A DNA stretch of 64,000 bases from Aedoeadaptatus coxii (GTDB lineage Bacteria; Bacillota; Clostridia; Tissierellales; Peptoniphilaceae), in contig NZ_KQ960172.1 of assembly GCF_001553115.1 (NCBI RefSeq), positions 3,943 through 67,942 of the forward strand, written 5' to 3'. Shown here in pieces: positions 18,554-27,585 of this stretch (positions within the stretch are counted from its first letter, which is position 1; each line of letters starts with the position of its first letter). Position numbers and translations under genes: made by a program. The notes beneath the pieces are model-generated. The model saw only the letters and a program-made list of their open reading frames with translations. It ran no database searches and was not told the DNA's origin.

Positions 18554-18592
18554 ATAAAAAAAGAGGTAACAAAAAATTTTGCTACCCCTTTC
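18554..18592 (-). terminator. Internal terminator/attenuator between SSB and methylase-helicase genes
   Basis: The minus strand has AGGGGTAGCAAAA, a T-rich loop, TTGTTACCTCT and then TTTTTTT. It lies in the 112-base gap before the 8.5-kb gene and may reduce readthrough into it. Confidence 0.75.
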
Positions 18593-18619
18593 TTTCTTAG
18601 TCTTTTATAGATCTAGAGC

Positions 18620-19000
18620 TTAAAACGGTGTTTCCATTTTATCTATAATCATATAATTGTCATCTTCATCTACAATGTTGTATTTACTTTTTAAAATTTC
18701 GATCGAGCGAACATAAATAGACGGCTCAGTTATAGTGGTCAATCCAAAATTAATAGAACGAATATTGAGCTTGCCCATGAGAATAACGTCTTGACCGTCT
18801 TCGAGATTTCCTAGCGTCGTCATTAAATTATTGTCTGTTTCAGCAGACGAAATATAGCGACAGGGTACTAACATTTTTTCTTTCTGATTTTCTACTTCTA
18901 ATTGAAAATTCATCGAATCAAAGGTTCTGCCATCTTTGCCCGTAAATTGTTCAACAGCTTCCTTTGAAACTACTTTTCCTGAAAACATGCAATGATTCAT
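18620..19000 (-). CDS. Single-stranded DNA-binding-like protein
   Basis: This 126-residue OB-fold-like protein (CMFSGKVVSKEAVEQF, SMNFQLEVENQKEKMLVPCRY, GQDVILMGKLNIRSINFGL) follows the layout of SSB proteins but lacks the acidic tail. A TAGGAGG site precedes the ATG. It lies nine bases after a second OB-type gene in the operon. It probably coats single-stranded ICE DNA during transfer or replication. Confidence 0.65.
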   Translation of the reverse strand: MNHCMFSGKVVSKEAVEQFTGKDGRTFDSMNFQLEVENQKEKMLVPCRYISSAETDNNLMTTLGNLEDGQDVILMGKLNIRSINFGLTTITEPSIYVRSIEILKSKYNIVDEDDNYMIIDKMETPF

Positions 19001-19009
19001 AATATCCTC

Positions 19010-19696
19010 CTAGATTTCTCTTTCATCTTGATTTTTCATTTTCTTATCTTCCCGATCGACTTCCTTATTTTTTTGTCTATCTTCTTTAGCTTTTAGCATC
19101 TTAAAACTATAAAGATGAACGGACGTCCGATCTTTTCCTTCTTTATTTTTATAGTGCTTTTCCACACCTTGAACATGGACAAAATCTCCTTGTTTCAAGT
19201 CGGCGACCTTTAACGCATTCTTTCCATAAGCACTGATCGATCGAGAGGCTTTTTCTCCATTTTCATCTTTATAAACAATAAAGAAGTTAGCTACTTGAAT
19301 TTTTTCACCTTCACGAGTCGTTATATCGGTAAGGCTTACATCTTGTGTCAGATTACCTCTTAAAGAAACAATGTCTTGCCTCTTTACACCTTCAAGAAGA
19401 TCACAATCATTTAAATTGATTGAGACAGCCTTCTCTCCGGACTTTTTAGAGTATTCTTGCTCTGTTCCATACACTCGTATTAGATCTCCTTTTTTGAGAT
19501 CCATGACTTTATCTATATTATGTTTATAGGCACTTACAGGGCGGTATTCTCTTTCTCCACCCTCATTTTCAAATACGATTGAAAAATTGGCAACGGAAAA
19601 GGGCTTACCTTCTTTAGATATTGCAGCTTCAATCTTGATATCTTCTGCAATATATCCTTCTTGTACAATTCTTTTTTTGTCTTTATTTTGAGTCAT
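19010..19696 (-). CDS. Tandem OB-fold (SSB-like) protein
   Basis: The start is ATG at 19696 (GGAGAG upstream); the frame to 19735 lies inside the topoisomerase gene. Two SSB-like halves are clear: residues about 10-105 (KPFSVANFSIVFENEG, YRPVSAYKHN, KKGDLIRVYG) and 106-200 (KIQVANFFIVYKDENG, SRSISAYGKN, KQGDFVHVQG), an internal duplication. The tail is highly charged (KNKEVDREDKKMKNQDE). It overlaps topB by translation spacing and is probably a single-strand-binding factor acting with TopB and the helicase. Confidence 0.65.
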   Translation of the reverse strand: MTQNKDKKRIVQEGYIAEDIKIEAAISKEGKPFSVANFSIVFENEGGEREYRPVSAYKHNIDKVMDLKKGDLIRVYGTEQEYSKKSGEKAVSINLNDCDLLEGVKRQDIVSLRGNLTQDVSLTDITTREGEKIQVANFFIVYKDENGEKASRSISAYGKNALKVADLKQGDFVHVQGVEKHYKNKEGKDRTSVHLYSFKMLKAKEDRQKNKEVDREDKKMKNQDEREI

Positions 19697-19712
19697 TGTT
19701 CTCTCTCCTAAA

Positions 19713-21731
19713 CTATTTCTTGTTTTCAAAATCAAAAATCACTTCATGATCTGAATTCAATTTTAATTTTGCATTAAACTTATTGCCTTTCTTGGAAACA
19801 AAGCCTTTTATAAGTTTTGTCTCTCCATTTTCCAGAAGTTCTGCAACTTCTGATTCATTAATGGATTTTCTACACATTTCCATGAAAATATGAAAATTAC
19901 ATTCCTTATTCGTACAAAAATAAACCTTCTTCGTCTTAATTATTGCATTACCACAAATAGGACAAGATCCAATTTGATTGCTGCGAATTAAACTTGAATC
20001 AGGTTCAAAATCTGAACAATGGTCTGTAATTTCCTTAATAATCTTCTTTAAAAAATTCTCAGCTTGATAGTCGCCTGTGGAAATTAAAGATAGTAAATTT
20101 TCCCACTGAGCTGTTGTCTTAGGATCTTTAATTCGACTATCAACTACGGTGATGAGTCTTTGTGCCTTCTCTGTAGACCTGAGATTCTTTTTATCTCTCA
20201 CTAGATATTCGGACTGGATCAACTTTTCAATAATAGAAGCCCTTGTAGCAGCAGTGCCTAAGCCTTTTCGCTCTATCTCTAAACTCGTATCTAGATCTTC
20301 AGTTCCCGCCGTTTCCATAGCTCCTAAAAGTGTTGACTCATTATAGGGTTTTGGCGGACTTTTCGTTTTTTCAACGATAGAGATATTTTCAATTGACAGA
20401 AGCTCATTTTCTTCAATTCTGAAAATTGGACTGTTCTCAAGGCTGATTTCTCTGTATAACTTCTCGACCGACTTAAAGCCTTCTTCTTCAATAATTTTGC
20501 CAACTGCTTGAAGTTTAACTTCAGGACGCTCTTTAAAGATAGCCTCTGCTTTTTGTTGCCTGATGATGTGATCTCCCGAAACCGATTCTAATAGCCTATA
20601 GTAAATGAGTTCATAAATTTTAATTTCTGAACTTGGCACATTATGAAGATCTTCATCTAAAGATTCTAGTGTCGGCAACAGTGCATGGTGATCAGAAACT
20701 TTACTATCATCAAACAATCGATCGTGATTGCTCTTTTTGTCGTTCATTTCGTATAACGGACAATGATGAATTAGTTCTTCCGTTGTACTTTTCATACCTT
20801 CAGTGAGATAACGTGAATCCGTTCTTGGATAGGTTATAAGCTTCTTTTCGTATAGACTCTGTGCATAATCTAAAGTCTGCTGGGCTGTGAAACCATACAC
20901 TTGATTGGCTGTTTTTTGTAAACTCGTTAAATCGTAAAGACGAGGAGCGGAAGTTTTCTTTTGATCTTCAACATAGCTAGTAATTATAATATGTCTTCCC
21001 AGATCACCGGGAACATCTTCTTTCTTTTCCCATTGATTAATAGATCTAAAGAGGATCTTTTGATTGTCCTTGATCGCCTGTACTTCTAGTTCATAGTATT
21101 TGGATTTCACAAAGTTTTTAATAGCATTATCTCGTTCAACTACCATGGCGACCGTAGGTGTTTGTACTCTACCAATTGTTAGTTTTTCAGAATAACCTAC
21201 AGTGTATAGGCGTGTATAATTCATTCCTACCAACCAATCGGCTTTTGCTCTTGCCAGTGCCGATTGATAAAGCGAGTCGAACTCACTTCCATCTCTTAAC
21301 TTATCTAAACCCTCTCTTATGGCTTTATCTTCAAGTGAAGATACCCATAGCCTTTTTATGGGCTTAGAGCAGTTTGTCTTAGCATAAACAAGTCTGAAAA
21401 TAAGCTCGCCTTCTCGACCGGCATCTGCTGCACAGATGATTTCACTTACTTCTTTTTGATTCATGAGTGCTTTTACTACTTTAAACTGATTCTGTGTAGA
21501 TTGCACTACATTGAATTTCCATTGAACCGGGATCATGGGCAAAACTTTCAAATCCCAGTTTGCCCATGAATCGGTATAATCTTCCGGTACTGCCAATGAC
21601 ACTAAATGCCCGACACACCAAGTAACAATATAGTTTCCACACTCAAAATAGCCATTACGGCTATGACTATTGCCAATCACTTTTGCAATTGTTTTTGCGA
21701 CAGAGGGTTTTTCTGCAACAATTAATTTCAC
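19713..21731 (-). CDS. topB: DNA topoisomerase III (type IA)
   Basis: This 672-residue protein has the TOPRIM start LIVAEKPSVAKTIAKVIG, the acidic AADAGREGELIFRL, the QTPTVAMVVERD region and the active-site tyrosine in LITYPRTDSRYL. A four-cysteine C-terminal zinc finger (CPICGN ... CTNKECNFH) ends it. GTG at 21731 is the start, behind GGAGGGAGC. Topoisomerase III is a usual member of Firmicute ICE transfer operons, where it may resolve replication or transfer intermediates. Confidence 0.93.
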   Translation of the reverse strand: MKLIVAEKPSVAKTIAKVIGNSHSRNGYFECGNYIVTWCVGHLVSLAVPEDYTDSWANWDLKVLPMIPVQWKFNVVQSTQNQFKVVKALMNQKEVSEIICAADAGREGELIFRLVYAKTNCSKPIKRLWVSSLEDKAIREGLDKLRDGSEFDSLYQSALARAKADWLVGMNYTRLYTVGYSEKLTIGRVQTPTVAMVVERDNAIKNFVKSKYYELEVQAIKDNQKILFRSINQWEKKEDVPGDLGRHIIITSYVEDQKKTSAPRLYDLTSLQKTANQVYGFTAQQTLDYAQSLYEKKLITYPRTDSRYLTEGMKSTTEELIHHCPLYEMNDKKSNHDRLFDDSKVSDHHALLPTLESLDEDLHNVPSSEIKIYELIYYRLLESVSGDHIIRQQKAEAIFKERPEVKLQAVGKIIEEEGFKSVEKLYREISLENSPIFRIEENELLSIENISIVEKTKSPPKPYNESTLLGAMETAGTEDLDTSLEIERKGLGTAATRASIIEKLIQSEYLVRDKKNLRSTEKAQRLITVVDSRIKDPKTTAQWENLLSLISTGDYQAENFLKKIIKEITDHCSDFEPDSSLIRSNQIGSCPICGNAIIKTKKVYFCTNKECNFHIFMEMCRKSINESEVAELLENGETKLIKGFVSKKGNKFNAKLKLNSDHEVIFDFENKK

Positions 21732-21742
21732 AAGCTCCCTCC

Positions 21743-22474
21743 TTATTCTTCGTCGTCATCGTCAAATTCGTCTTCTGCTTCTATAAACTCGTCTTCCATG
21801 TCCTCCGCAAGTACATCGCCTTCATCTTCTAGGCCTTCTTCATTTGCTTCTTTCTTTTTCTTTAAATACTTTAAGACTAAAGCTACTGCAACTCCGCCTA
21901 GAATAATGGGTAACATTAGCATTCGCTGAATTTGTTTTTTCTTCTCTTTTTCAAGCCTCTTTTCTTCCTGGAGCTTTTCTCTATTTTCTTCTCGAAGCTT
22001 CCTACTTTCTTTCTGGAACTCTTCTCTTTCTTTTTCTCTCTCACGAGTTTCTTCCGTCAAGTTCTTGGTCATACTTGCGAGTTCTTGTTCGTCTGTCGTA
22101 CCCAGTAAAACCACGTCTTCACTGTATTCGTCGTAATTTACTAATAACTTTAAAGTCGTACCATTCGCCGTCGTAAAGGGAATTAAATCAAATTTATTTC
22201 CTCTGGAGTTAAAGTCGTTCCCTTTCTGATCGACGTTCATAATAATGCGACCTCTCGACTCATGAATATCATTTTTCTTCGAAGGATCAAAGGGTACAAT
22301 CTTTTTATTCTGTTCCTGAGTATCTTGATACTGAGGCGTATCTGAGCTAACGATTGTTTCTTCTTTTACGTCAGTGCCATAGTCATTTATATTTGATTTT
22401 CCTGTAGCAAAGGCTTGTGAAGAAATGCTTAAAAAACACAAAGCCATCGCCACTATTTTTAGCTTATTCTTCAT
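21743..22474 (-). CDS. DUF4366-like membrane protein 2, transfer operon
   Basis: The start is ATG at 22474 (AGAGAGGATCAAG upstream), overlapping the previous gene by 11 bases; the frame to 22558 is an artefact of that overlap. A signal peptide (KIVAMALCFLSISSQAFA), a small extracytoplasmic domain (FDLIPFTTANGTTLKLLV), a charged coiled coil (EREKEREEFQKESRKL ...), one membrane segment (MLMLPIILGGVAVALVL) and a very acidic tail make up the protein. Its layout is that of its upstream neighbour, suggesting duplication. It is probably a membrane accessory of the conjugation channel. Confidence 0.65.
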   Translation of the reverse strand: MKNKLKIVAMALCFLSISSQAFATGKSNINDYGTDVKEETIVSSDTPQYQDTQEQNKKIVPFDPSKKNDIHESRGRIIMNVDQKGNDFNSRGNKFDLIPFTTANGTTLKLLVNYDEYSEDVVLLGTTDEQELASMTKNLTEETREREKEREEFQKESRKLREENREKLQEEKRLEKEKKKQIQRMLMLPIILGGVAVALVLKYLKKKKEANEEGLEDEGDVLAEDMEDEFIEAEDEFDDDDEE

Positions 22475-23381
22475 CTTGATCCTCTCTTTCGTCTTCATCA
22501 TCTTCATCAAAGAGGCTCTGATCGATTTCATATAACTCTGTATCACCATTTTCGTCATAATCTACATCATAGTCCTCATAAAATTCGTCATCATCGTCGT
22601 CATCATCAAATCCATCATCATCAAACTCTTCGTGTTGTTTCTTTTGATCTTTAAAGCGTTTAGCTACTATTACACCAACAAGAACTAAAATGACAAGAAA
22701 AATCGTCCCACCATTACCTTTTTTCTCTGGTAGTTCTTCTTTTTTCTGCTTCTCATCTTCAAGACGTTGACGCTCAAGTTCTTCTTGCCGACGTTTTTCT
22801 TCCTCTTCCCGCTCTCTTTCTTCTTGATCTAAATCTTCACCACTCATTACTTTCAAACGATCTTCAGAAAGCTCGCTAAACAGTTCAGAATCAATTATTT
22901 CGCCTGTGTCGGGATTTCTCGTAGTTACGAGATAATATAATTTCCCATTTGTAGCTCGAAATTTTATAAACTGTTGCGTATCAGGTTTTTTCTCTTCAGG
23001 TTTAGCAACCGGCGGTTTAGCTTCTTTTTCTGGCGTCGTTTCCGCCTCAGGCTTAACCTGTTGAGGCTGTTCTACTTGAGCTGTTGGAGGAGCAGGCGTA
23101 GAAACAGGTGTCGTTGATTTTTTCGGGGATTGTGGTGCCACCTTTTTTTGAGTAGACGCTTGTTTTTTTGCCGGTGCGGGCTTCACTGTCGTTTGCTCAT
23201 TAGCCCTTGGTTGTTGTTTTTTTGTTTCCGGTCTCAATTTATTCTCTATATAACGGTTTTGTGACGGATTATTATATAGCTTTAATTTATCAGCTATATC
23301 CGAATTACTTGCATAAATCGGCTTTGTTAGCAGTATCATACTTAAACAAAGAATAAGTCCTTTTTTAATTTGCGATCTCAT
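22464..23381 (-). CDS. DUF4366-type membrane protein 1, transfer operon
   Basis: A signal peptide is followed by a Pro/Lys/Thr-rich wall-spanning stretch (residues about 55-135). The DUF4366/CD1107-like core (FIKFRATNGKLYYLVTT ... SEDRLKVMSG) comes next, then an Arg/Glu coiled coil, one membrane segment (GGTIFLVILVLVGVIVA) and an Asp/Glu tail with runs of Asp. The family is found only in ICE transfer operons of the Tn1549/CTn type. It overlaps the small DUF4315-type gene upstream by 17 bases. Confidence 0.7.
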   Translation of the reverse strand: MRSQIKKGLILCLSMILLTKPIYASNSDIADKLKLYNNPSQNRYIENKLRPETKKQQPRANEQTTVKPAPAKKQASTQKKVAPQSPKKSTTPVSTPAPPTAQVEQPQQVKPEAETTPEKEAKPPVAKPEEKKPDTQQFIKFRATNGKLYYLVTTRNPDTGEIIDSELFSELSEDRLKVMSGEDLDQEEREREEEEKRRQEELERQRLEDEKQKKEELPEKKGNGGTIFLVILVLVGVIVAKRFKDQKKQHEEFDDDGFDDDDDDDEFYEDYDVDYDENGDTELYEIDQSLFDEDDEDEREDQDEE

Positions 23382-23616
23382 CTTCGCCTCCTTCTTCGTT
23401 TATCTCATATGCTTCATCAGAAGATTCCATCATATTTAATAAAGGAACTAAATCTTTTAGATCTAGTTCCTTTTCAACAAACAATTCTTCAACTTCCTTG
23501 CCGAGATTGGCATAGTATTCATCATTTAATTTTTCTAACTCTTCTTGCATATCAGCAATCTTTGATTCGAGTTTTTGAATCTTCGTTTTCTTTTTTAACA
23601 CTCTTTCAATTGTCAT
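23365..23616 (-). CDS. DUF4315-type small coiled-coil protein
   Basis: The 83-residue protein begins with a predicted coiled coil (VLKKKTKIQKLESKIADMQEELEKL) and ends acidic. Size, position between the wall hydrolase and the DUF4366 gene, and the KI.KLE..I pattern fit DUF4315, a family of ICE proteins of unknown role. AGGAG precedes the ATG. Confidence 0.7.
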   Translation of the reverse strand: MTIERVLKKKTKIQKLESKIADMQEELEKLNDEYYANLGKEVEELFVEKELDLKDLVPLLNMMESSDEAYEINEEGGEDEIAN

Positions 23617-23627
23617 TTTGTCTCCTT

Positions 23628-26600
23628 TTACGGCAAATAACTTCCGAATCCTACAAGTTTACTTCTCCAATACCTTGAATTTAAATTCGCCTCTCTTACA
23701 CCCCGAGTTGAAGCATGGATCATCTTCCCATTACCAATATAGATGCCGACGTGAGAAATTGGCTTACTGGTATTGTAAGTTCTATGGAAGAACACAATAT
23801 CGCCAGGTTTTGCTTGCTCCGCAGATACTTTTCTAGCGCCATTGTATAGAGATACTGTTTCTCTTGGGATATTAATACCTTTTTGTTTATACACGTAGTG
23901 TATAAAGCCACTACAGTCAAAACCTCTAGGGCTCGTTCCGCCCCAAACATAAGGTACTCCTCCATAACGTTGTGCTTCTTTTAAAATCGAAATTCGTCGT
24001 TCACTGACATTTCCTCCATTGCCTGTAGGCTTATAGCCCTTTGGAAGTATAGCTACACGTACTTTTCGACGCCCCCAATTGTAGGCTTCTTTTTTAGTTT
24101 CGAATAGCAAATCAAGGCGTTTGCCTTTAATAGCTCCACCTGTATCTTCTGCACGGCAGACACCATACCCTTCTACCCAAAGGACGCTTCCTAATGGAAT
24201 TACTTTAGGATCCACTGCCACTACACCACGAACAAGCTTTGTTCCCATGGCAGTTCCACTGTAACCTCCATTTTCTTTAGGATCAGGAGTATAAGCAGTC
24301 GCTATAAAATAATCACCTATTGGCTGAGCCTCACTGGGCATAGCTCCGCCTTGACCCCAACCTCCTCCGGAGCTGAAATCAAGAGAGCCTATATTGGTAT
24401 TAGGTCGTGGATTGTACATTTTGTATTGAACCTGACCACTTTCCGACCATAGATGAAAGTAGGGATTTAATATTTGATTTTGGTCATTAATAATCTGAAT
24501 AGATAGCTTTCCAGACGCTGTTCCGATTTGATCGCCAATTTTTACTTTTCCGCTCTTTGTCGGGCTAACTCCTTTATATTTAATTTTCCATCCTGTGTCG
24601 TCGGTTAAAGTTAATCCGTCACTGCTTGAAGATACGGTACCGTCATTTACGGCAATTACCTTTTCACCTCCGGCATTAATATCTAACCAATTATAAAGTG
24701 TCACTTTATTGTTGATGACATTCCAACCGAACATTCGTGATATCTTACCCTTCCAATCACTTTCTATAGGAGATTCAAAGAGCATGAAGTTACCTTTAGA
24801 TTCCATATAAATATCGAACTTTTCAAGGTCTGTTACTTTGTCTGAGTCTCCTGAACCACCTGAGATTTCCGGAGTCGAAGGTGACGGCGTTAACGGTGGA
24901 TTAGGTTTGGGCTTTGGCTTACGCCTTCCATTGCCTTGAATAAAAGGTAGCGGATTGACGGGCTTGCCATTGACATGAACTTCATAATGTAAATGTGGAC
25001 CTGAACCGATCCCACTTTTTCCTGTGTGGGCGATGACCTCTCCACGCTGAACACTTGAACCTACCGGTTTAGGAGCCCTACCATTTAAGTGTTGGTATAA
25101 GCTTCTTAGACCACCACCATGGTCCACAACAATATACCAACCACGGAAGCGATTGAATTTGTTTGTTACAACTTTACCTGCTTCAGAAGCATAAACTGGT
25201 GTGCCTATTGAAGCTCTAAAGTCCACCCCTCTGTGATAGGTACTAGCTCCAGGTACCGGTGCCCTTCGAGGTCCGAAACGAGAAGAAACACTCATGTTCT
25301 TTAAAGGCTGTGCAAATTGACCATTGCCAAAATCGCCAATCTCTCCTGTGAAATCTTCTCCTCCCAGACGAGATCGAAGCACTGTTTCTAAATCATTAGT
25401 ATATAGAGTTGCCTCTAAAATCTTGTACAGGTAAGGGCTGCCATTGCGACGATAGCGTACTTCTGTACGCTTGACGACATTGTATTGATATTGTTCTTTA
25501 AAAATACTATCAAGTTCACCAGTAACATCTTTCAGTTTGAAGTCTTCATATTTTACGGTGAGATAAGCAATAAGCAAATGGGGATCGTGACCGATGGCAT
25601 CGTCTTGGACGATATATTCATCGAATCCCGGATAGACTCTTTCTATATTTTGAATCTCCCACTGCAGTTCTGCCTCTTGTTTCATATAGTACTTATCTGC
25701 CTCTGTAACGTCGATAAATTCGGCAAGATAGGAGGTGTTGCCTAAATAGGTGATACCTACCAGAGACGAAGATACACACGAAAAAAGCACAAAAATAAGC
25801 AGCACGATGATAATACCTAGGGCAAAAATCTTTATTCCCCCTTTTTCTCCGATCTTTTTTATCGCTTGACCGGGATTCTTCACCGCATTGCTTATTCTCT
25901 CTTTTATGGATTGTGAGTTTGACGTTGCGCCTTTTGATTCTAAATACGCTTCTCTCGCTTTTTTCTTGTTCCTAGCTTTTTGGTAAGCTTGGTTAGCTTT
26001 TTTGTTAGCTTTCTTTGCCTTGGAAGCTGCTTTAGCTGTCTTATTGGCGGTCTCAACTGCCATATTTCTATCTGCGTTCAGTTGATCGACTCGCTTAGTC
26101 GCTTCGTCCTCAATGTTAAACTTATGCTCTTTAACCTTATGGATCATGGATGATTCATCGTTTTTTAGACGAGACGCATACTGTTTTCTTTTCTTAGCTG
26201 CTTTTAAAGCTAAAGCTGACATACCGACACTTCGTGCCACTGTATCGGCACCTGCGTTTTTATCTTTATTTAGCCTTGCTATCCGATCCGAAACACTTTC
26301 CAGTTTCTGGTCTAGATTTAAATGTGCCTCATTCATCTTTTCTTCATCGTCAAAGAACATCTTATCTGAAAATCGTTTTTCTTTTTTTAGATCCGATTTT
26401 CTATCTTGTTCATTACGAAACTTCGAAGAGTAAGCTTTTTTTATGAGTTTTTTCTGCTTTGGCTGACCTTCCGCTCCATTATCAGGTGTTTCCGAATTAA
26501 AAAGAATCGAGTCCTTGGGATTCTTACTAGAATATTCTTTTTCAGATGATACTTTATAGTCGCTCTCCGCTCTTGCATCTTCTCTTTCATCTAGGTCACC

Positions 26601-27572
26601 AAAATGTTCAACATTGGAATCTCGAAAATCAGCATCGTATCGATCGATTATGCCGTCTCCGTCGAGATCCATTTCGTCTGTCATTTTGAATTTTTGATTC
26701 TGAGGCGGTTCAGAAAGTCGATGGTCATTTATTTGATTACTATCGAAATTTGAACTTTGAAGACTTTCAGCCTGAAACTTTTGATAAACCGCTTTTGCTT
26801 GTTTCTTTTTCAGCTTTTCTTTTTTAGGATCTTTCGAACTTACAGGTCTTTCCCTAACGGAAGAACGATCAGCTTCAAAAAAGTTTTGATCACTATGAGC
26901 TTTTGATTGATCGTCAAAACTTTTTCCATTTCTATCTGCCTTTTCTCTAGGCTTAGATGAAAAGTTATCATCAATAGTTTTTTTCTTGTTTAGTTTTTCA
27001 TACTTCTCTTTTCTTTCAGTTAAATCAACTACACGATTGGCGGGTTTATCTACCAATTCACGTTGAATTGCAGCCGAAAGTGGTGATTGTGTTGGAATGT
27101 ACTTTTGATTTTCCAATTCCTGAAGATAGTCTTGACGACGCCGTTCTTCTTGTAATCGTCGCTCTTCTATCTTCCTATTTTCTTCTAACCGACGCTCTTC
27201 ATCCTGTCGTCTTTGTTCAAGTTCTTTGGCATATTCCGCTTTTGCACGTTCCCTATGTTGTTTCCTCATCAGATTTTTTCTATAATTTAATCTTTTTTGT
27301 TGTTCATAGGACACCGTGCGTTGAGCATTTATTGCATTTTCAGACTTTCTGAAATCTCGTTTGGCAGTTTCTTGTTTCTTAACATTTTCTTGTTGATTCG
27401 TGTAAGTTCGATAATCCTTGTAAGATGAAGCATGAAAAGATTCATGTTTGGCATTATAGTTATCTCTCGATCTGTTGAGAGACTGGTTATAATTCTCTTT
27501 ACTCTTTTGCACTTTGGAAGGGTCAATAGGTTGTTGACTAGGTTTATTTTTATAATTGTTTCTTTTCAACAC
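23628..27572 (-). CDS. 1314-residue conjugative wall hydrolase: M23 + degenerate M23 + 3D + NlpC/P60
   Basis: Residues 1-560 are a charged, largely coiled cytoplasmic part with a Ca-binding-like motif (DLDGDGIIDRYDADFRDS) near 300. A membrane segment (IFALGIIIVLLIFVLFSCV) is at about 577-600. Outside are an M23/LytM peptidase (HRGVDFRASIGTPVYA near 777, HLHYEVHVNG near 860), a second M23-like fold at about 927-1047 lacking the zinc ligands, a 3D domain (ATAYTPDPKENGG ... AEDTGG) at about 1085-1174, and a C-terminal NlpC/P60 domain (FDCSGF, ISHVGIYIGNGKMIHAS). It would open peptidoglycan for the type IV channel, like VirB1-type proteins. It follows virB4 by 13 bases. Confidence 0.88.
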   Translation of the reverse strand: MLKRNNYKNKPSQQPIDPSKVQKSKENYNQSLNRSRDNYNAKHESFHASSYKDYRTYTNQQENVKKQETAKRDFRKSENAINAQRTVSYEQQKRLNYRKNLMRKQHRERAKAEYAKELEQRRQDEERRLEENRKIEERRLQEERRRQDYLQELENQKYIPTQSPLSAAIQRELVDKPANRVVDLTERKEKYEKLNKKKTIDDNFSSKPREKADRNGKSFDDQSKAHSDQNFFEADRSSVRERPVSSKDPKKEKLKKKQAKAVYQKFQAESLQSSNFDSNQINDHRLSEPPQNQKFKMTDEMDLDGDGIIDRYDADFRDSNVEHFGDLDEREDARAESDYKVSSEKEYSSKNPKDSILFNSETPDNGAEGQPKQKKLIKKAYSSKFRNEQDRKSDLKKEKRFSDKMFFDDEEKMNEAHLNLDQKLESVSDRIARLNKDKNAGADTVARSVGMSALALKAAKKRKQYASRLKNDESSMIHKVKEHKFNIEDEATKRVDQLNADRNMAVETANKTAKAASKAKKANKKANQAYQKARNKKKAREAYLESKGATSNSQSIKERISNAVKNPGQAIKKIGEKGGIKIFALGIIIVLLIFVLFSCVSSSLVGITYLGNTSYLAEFIDVTEADKYYMKQEAELQWEIQNIERVYPGFDEYIVQDDAIGHDPHLLIAYLTVKYEDFKLKDVTGELDSIFKEQYQYNVVKRTEVRYRRNGSPYLYKILEATLYTNDLETVLRSRLGGEDFTGEIGDFGNGQFAQPLKNMSVSSRFGPRRAPVPGASTYHRGVDFRASIGTPVYASEAGKVVTNKFNRFRGWYIVVDHGGGLRSLYQHLNGRAPKPVGSSVQRGEVIAHTGKSGIGSGPHLHYEVHVNGKPVNPLPFIQGNGRRKPKPKPNPPLTPSPSTPEISGGSGDSDKVTDLEKFDIYMESKGNFMLFESPIESDWKGKISRMFGWNVINNKVTLYNWLDINAGGEKVIAVNDGTVSSSSDGLTLTDDTGWKIKYKGVSPTKSGKVKIGDQIGTASGKLSIQIINDQNQILNPYFHLWSESGQVQYKMYNPRPNTNIGSLDFSSGGGWGQGGAMPSEAQPIGDYFIATAYTPDPKENGGYSGTAMGTKLVRGVVAVDPKVIPLGSVLWVEGYGVCRAEDTGGAIKGKRLDLLFETKKEAYNWGRRKVRVAILPKGYKPTGNGGNVSERRISILKEAQRYGGVPYVWGGTSPRGFDCSGFIHYVYKQKGINIPRETVSLYNGARKVSAEQAKPGDIVFFHRTYNTSKPISHVGIYIGNGKMIHASTRGVREANLNSRYWRSKLVGFGSYLP

Positions 27573-27585
27573 TTCACCTTCCTAT

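Noticed and set aside
18178-18600. 140-residue plus-strand ORF at the start of the methylase-helicase gene
   Set aside because: It is antisense to the conserved ArdC-like N-terminus and has no ribosome site.
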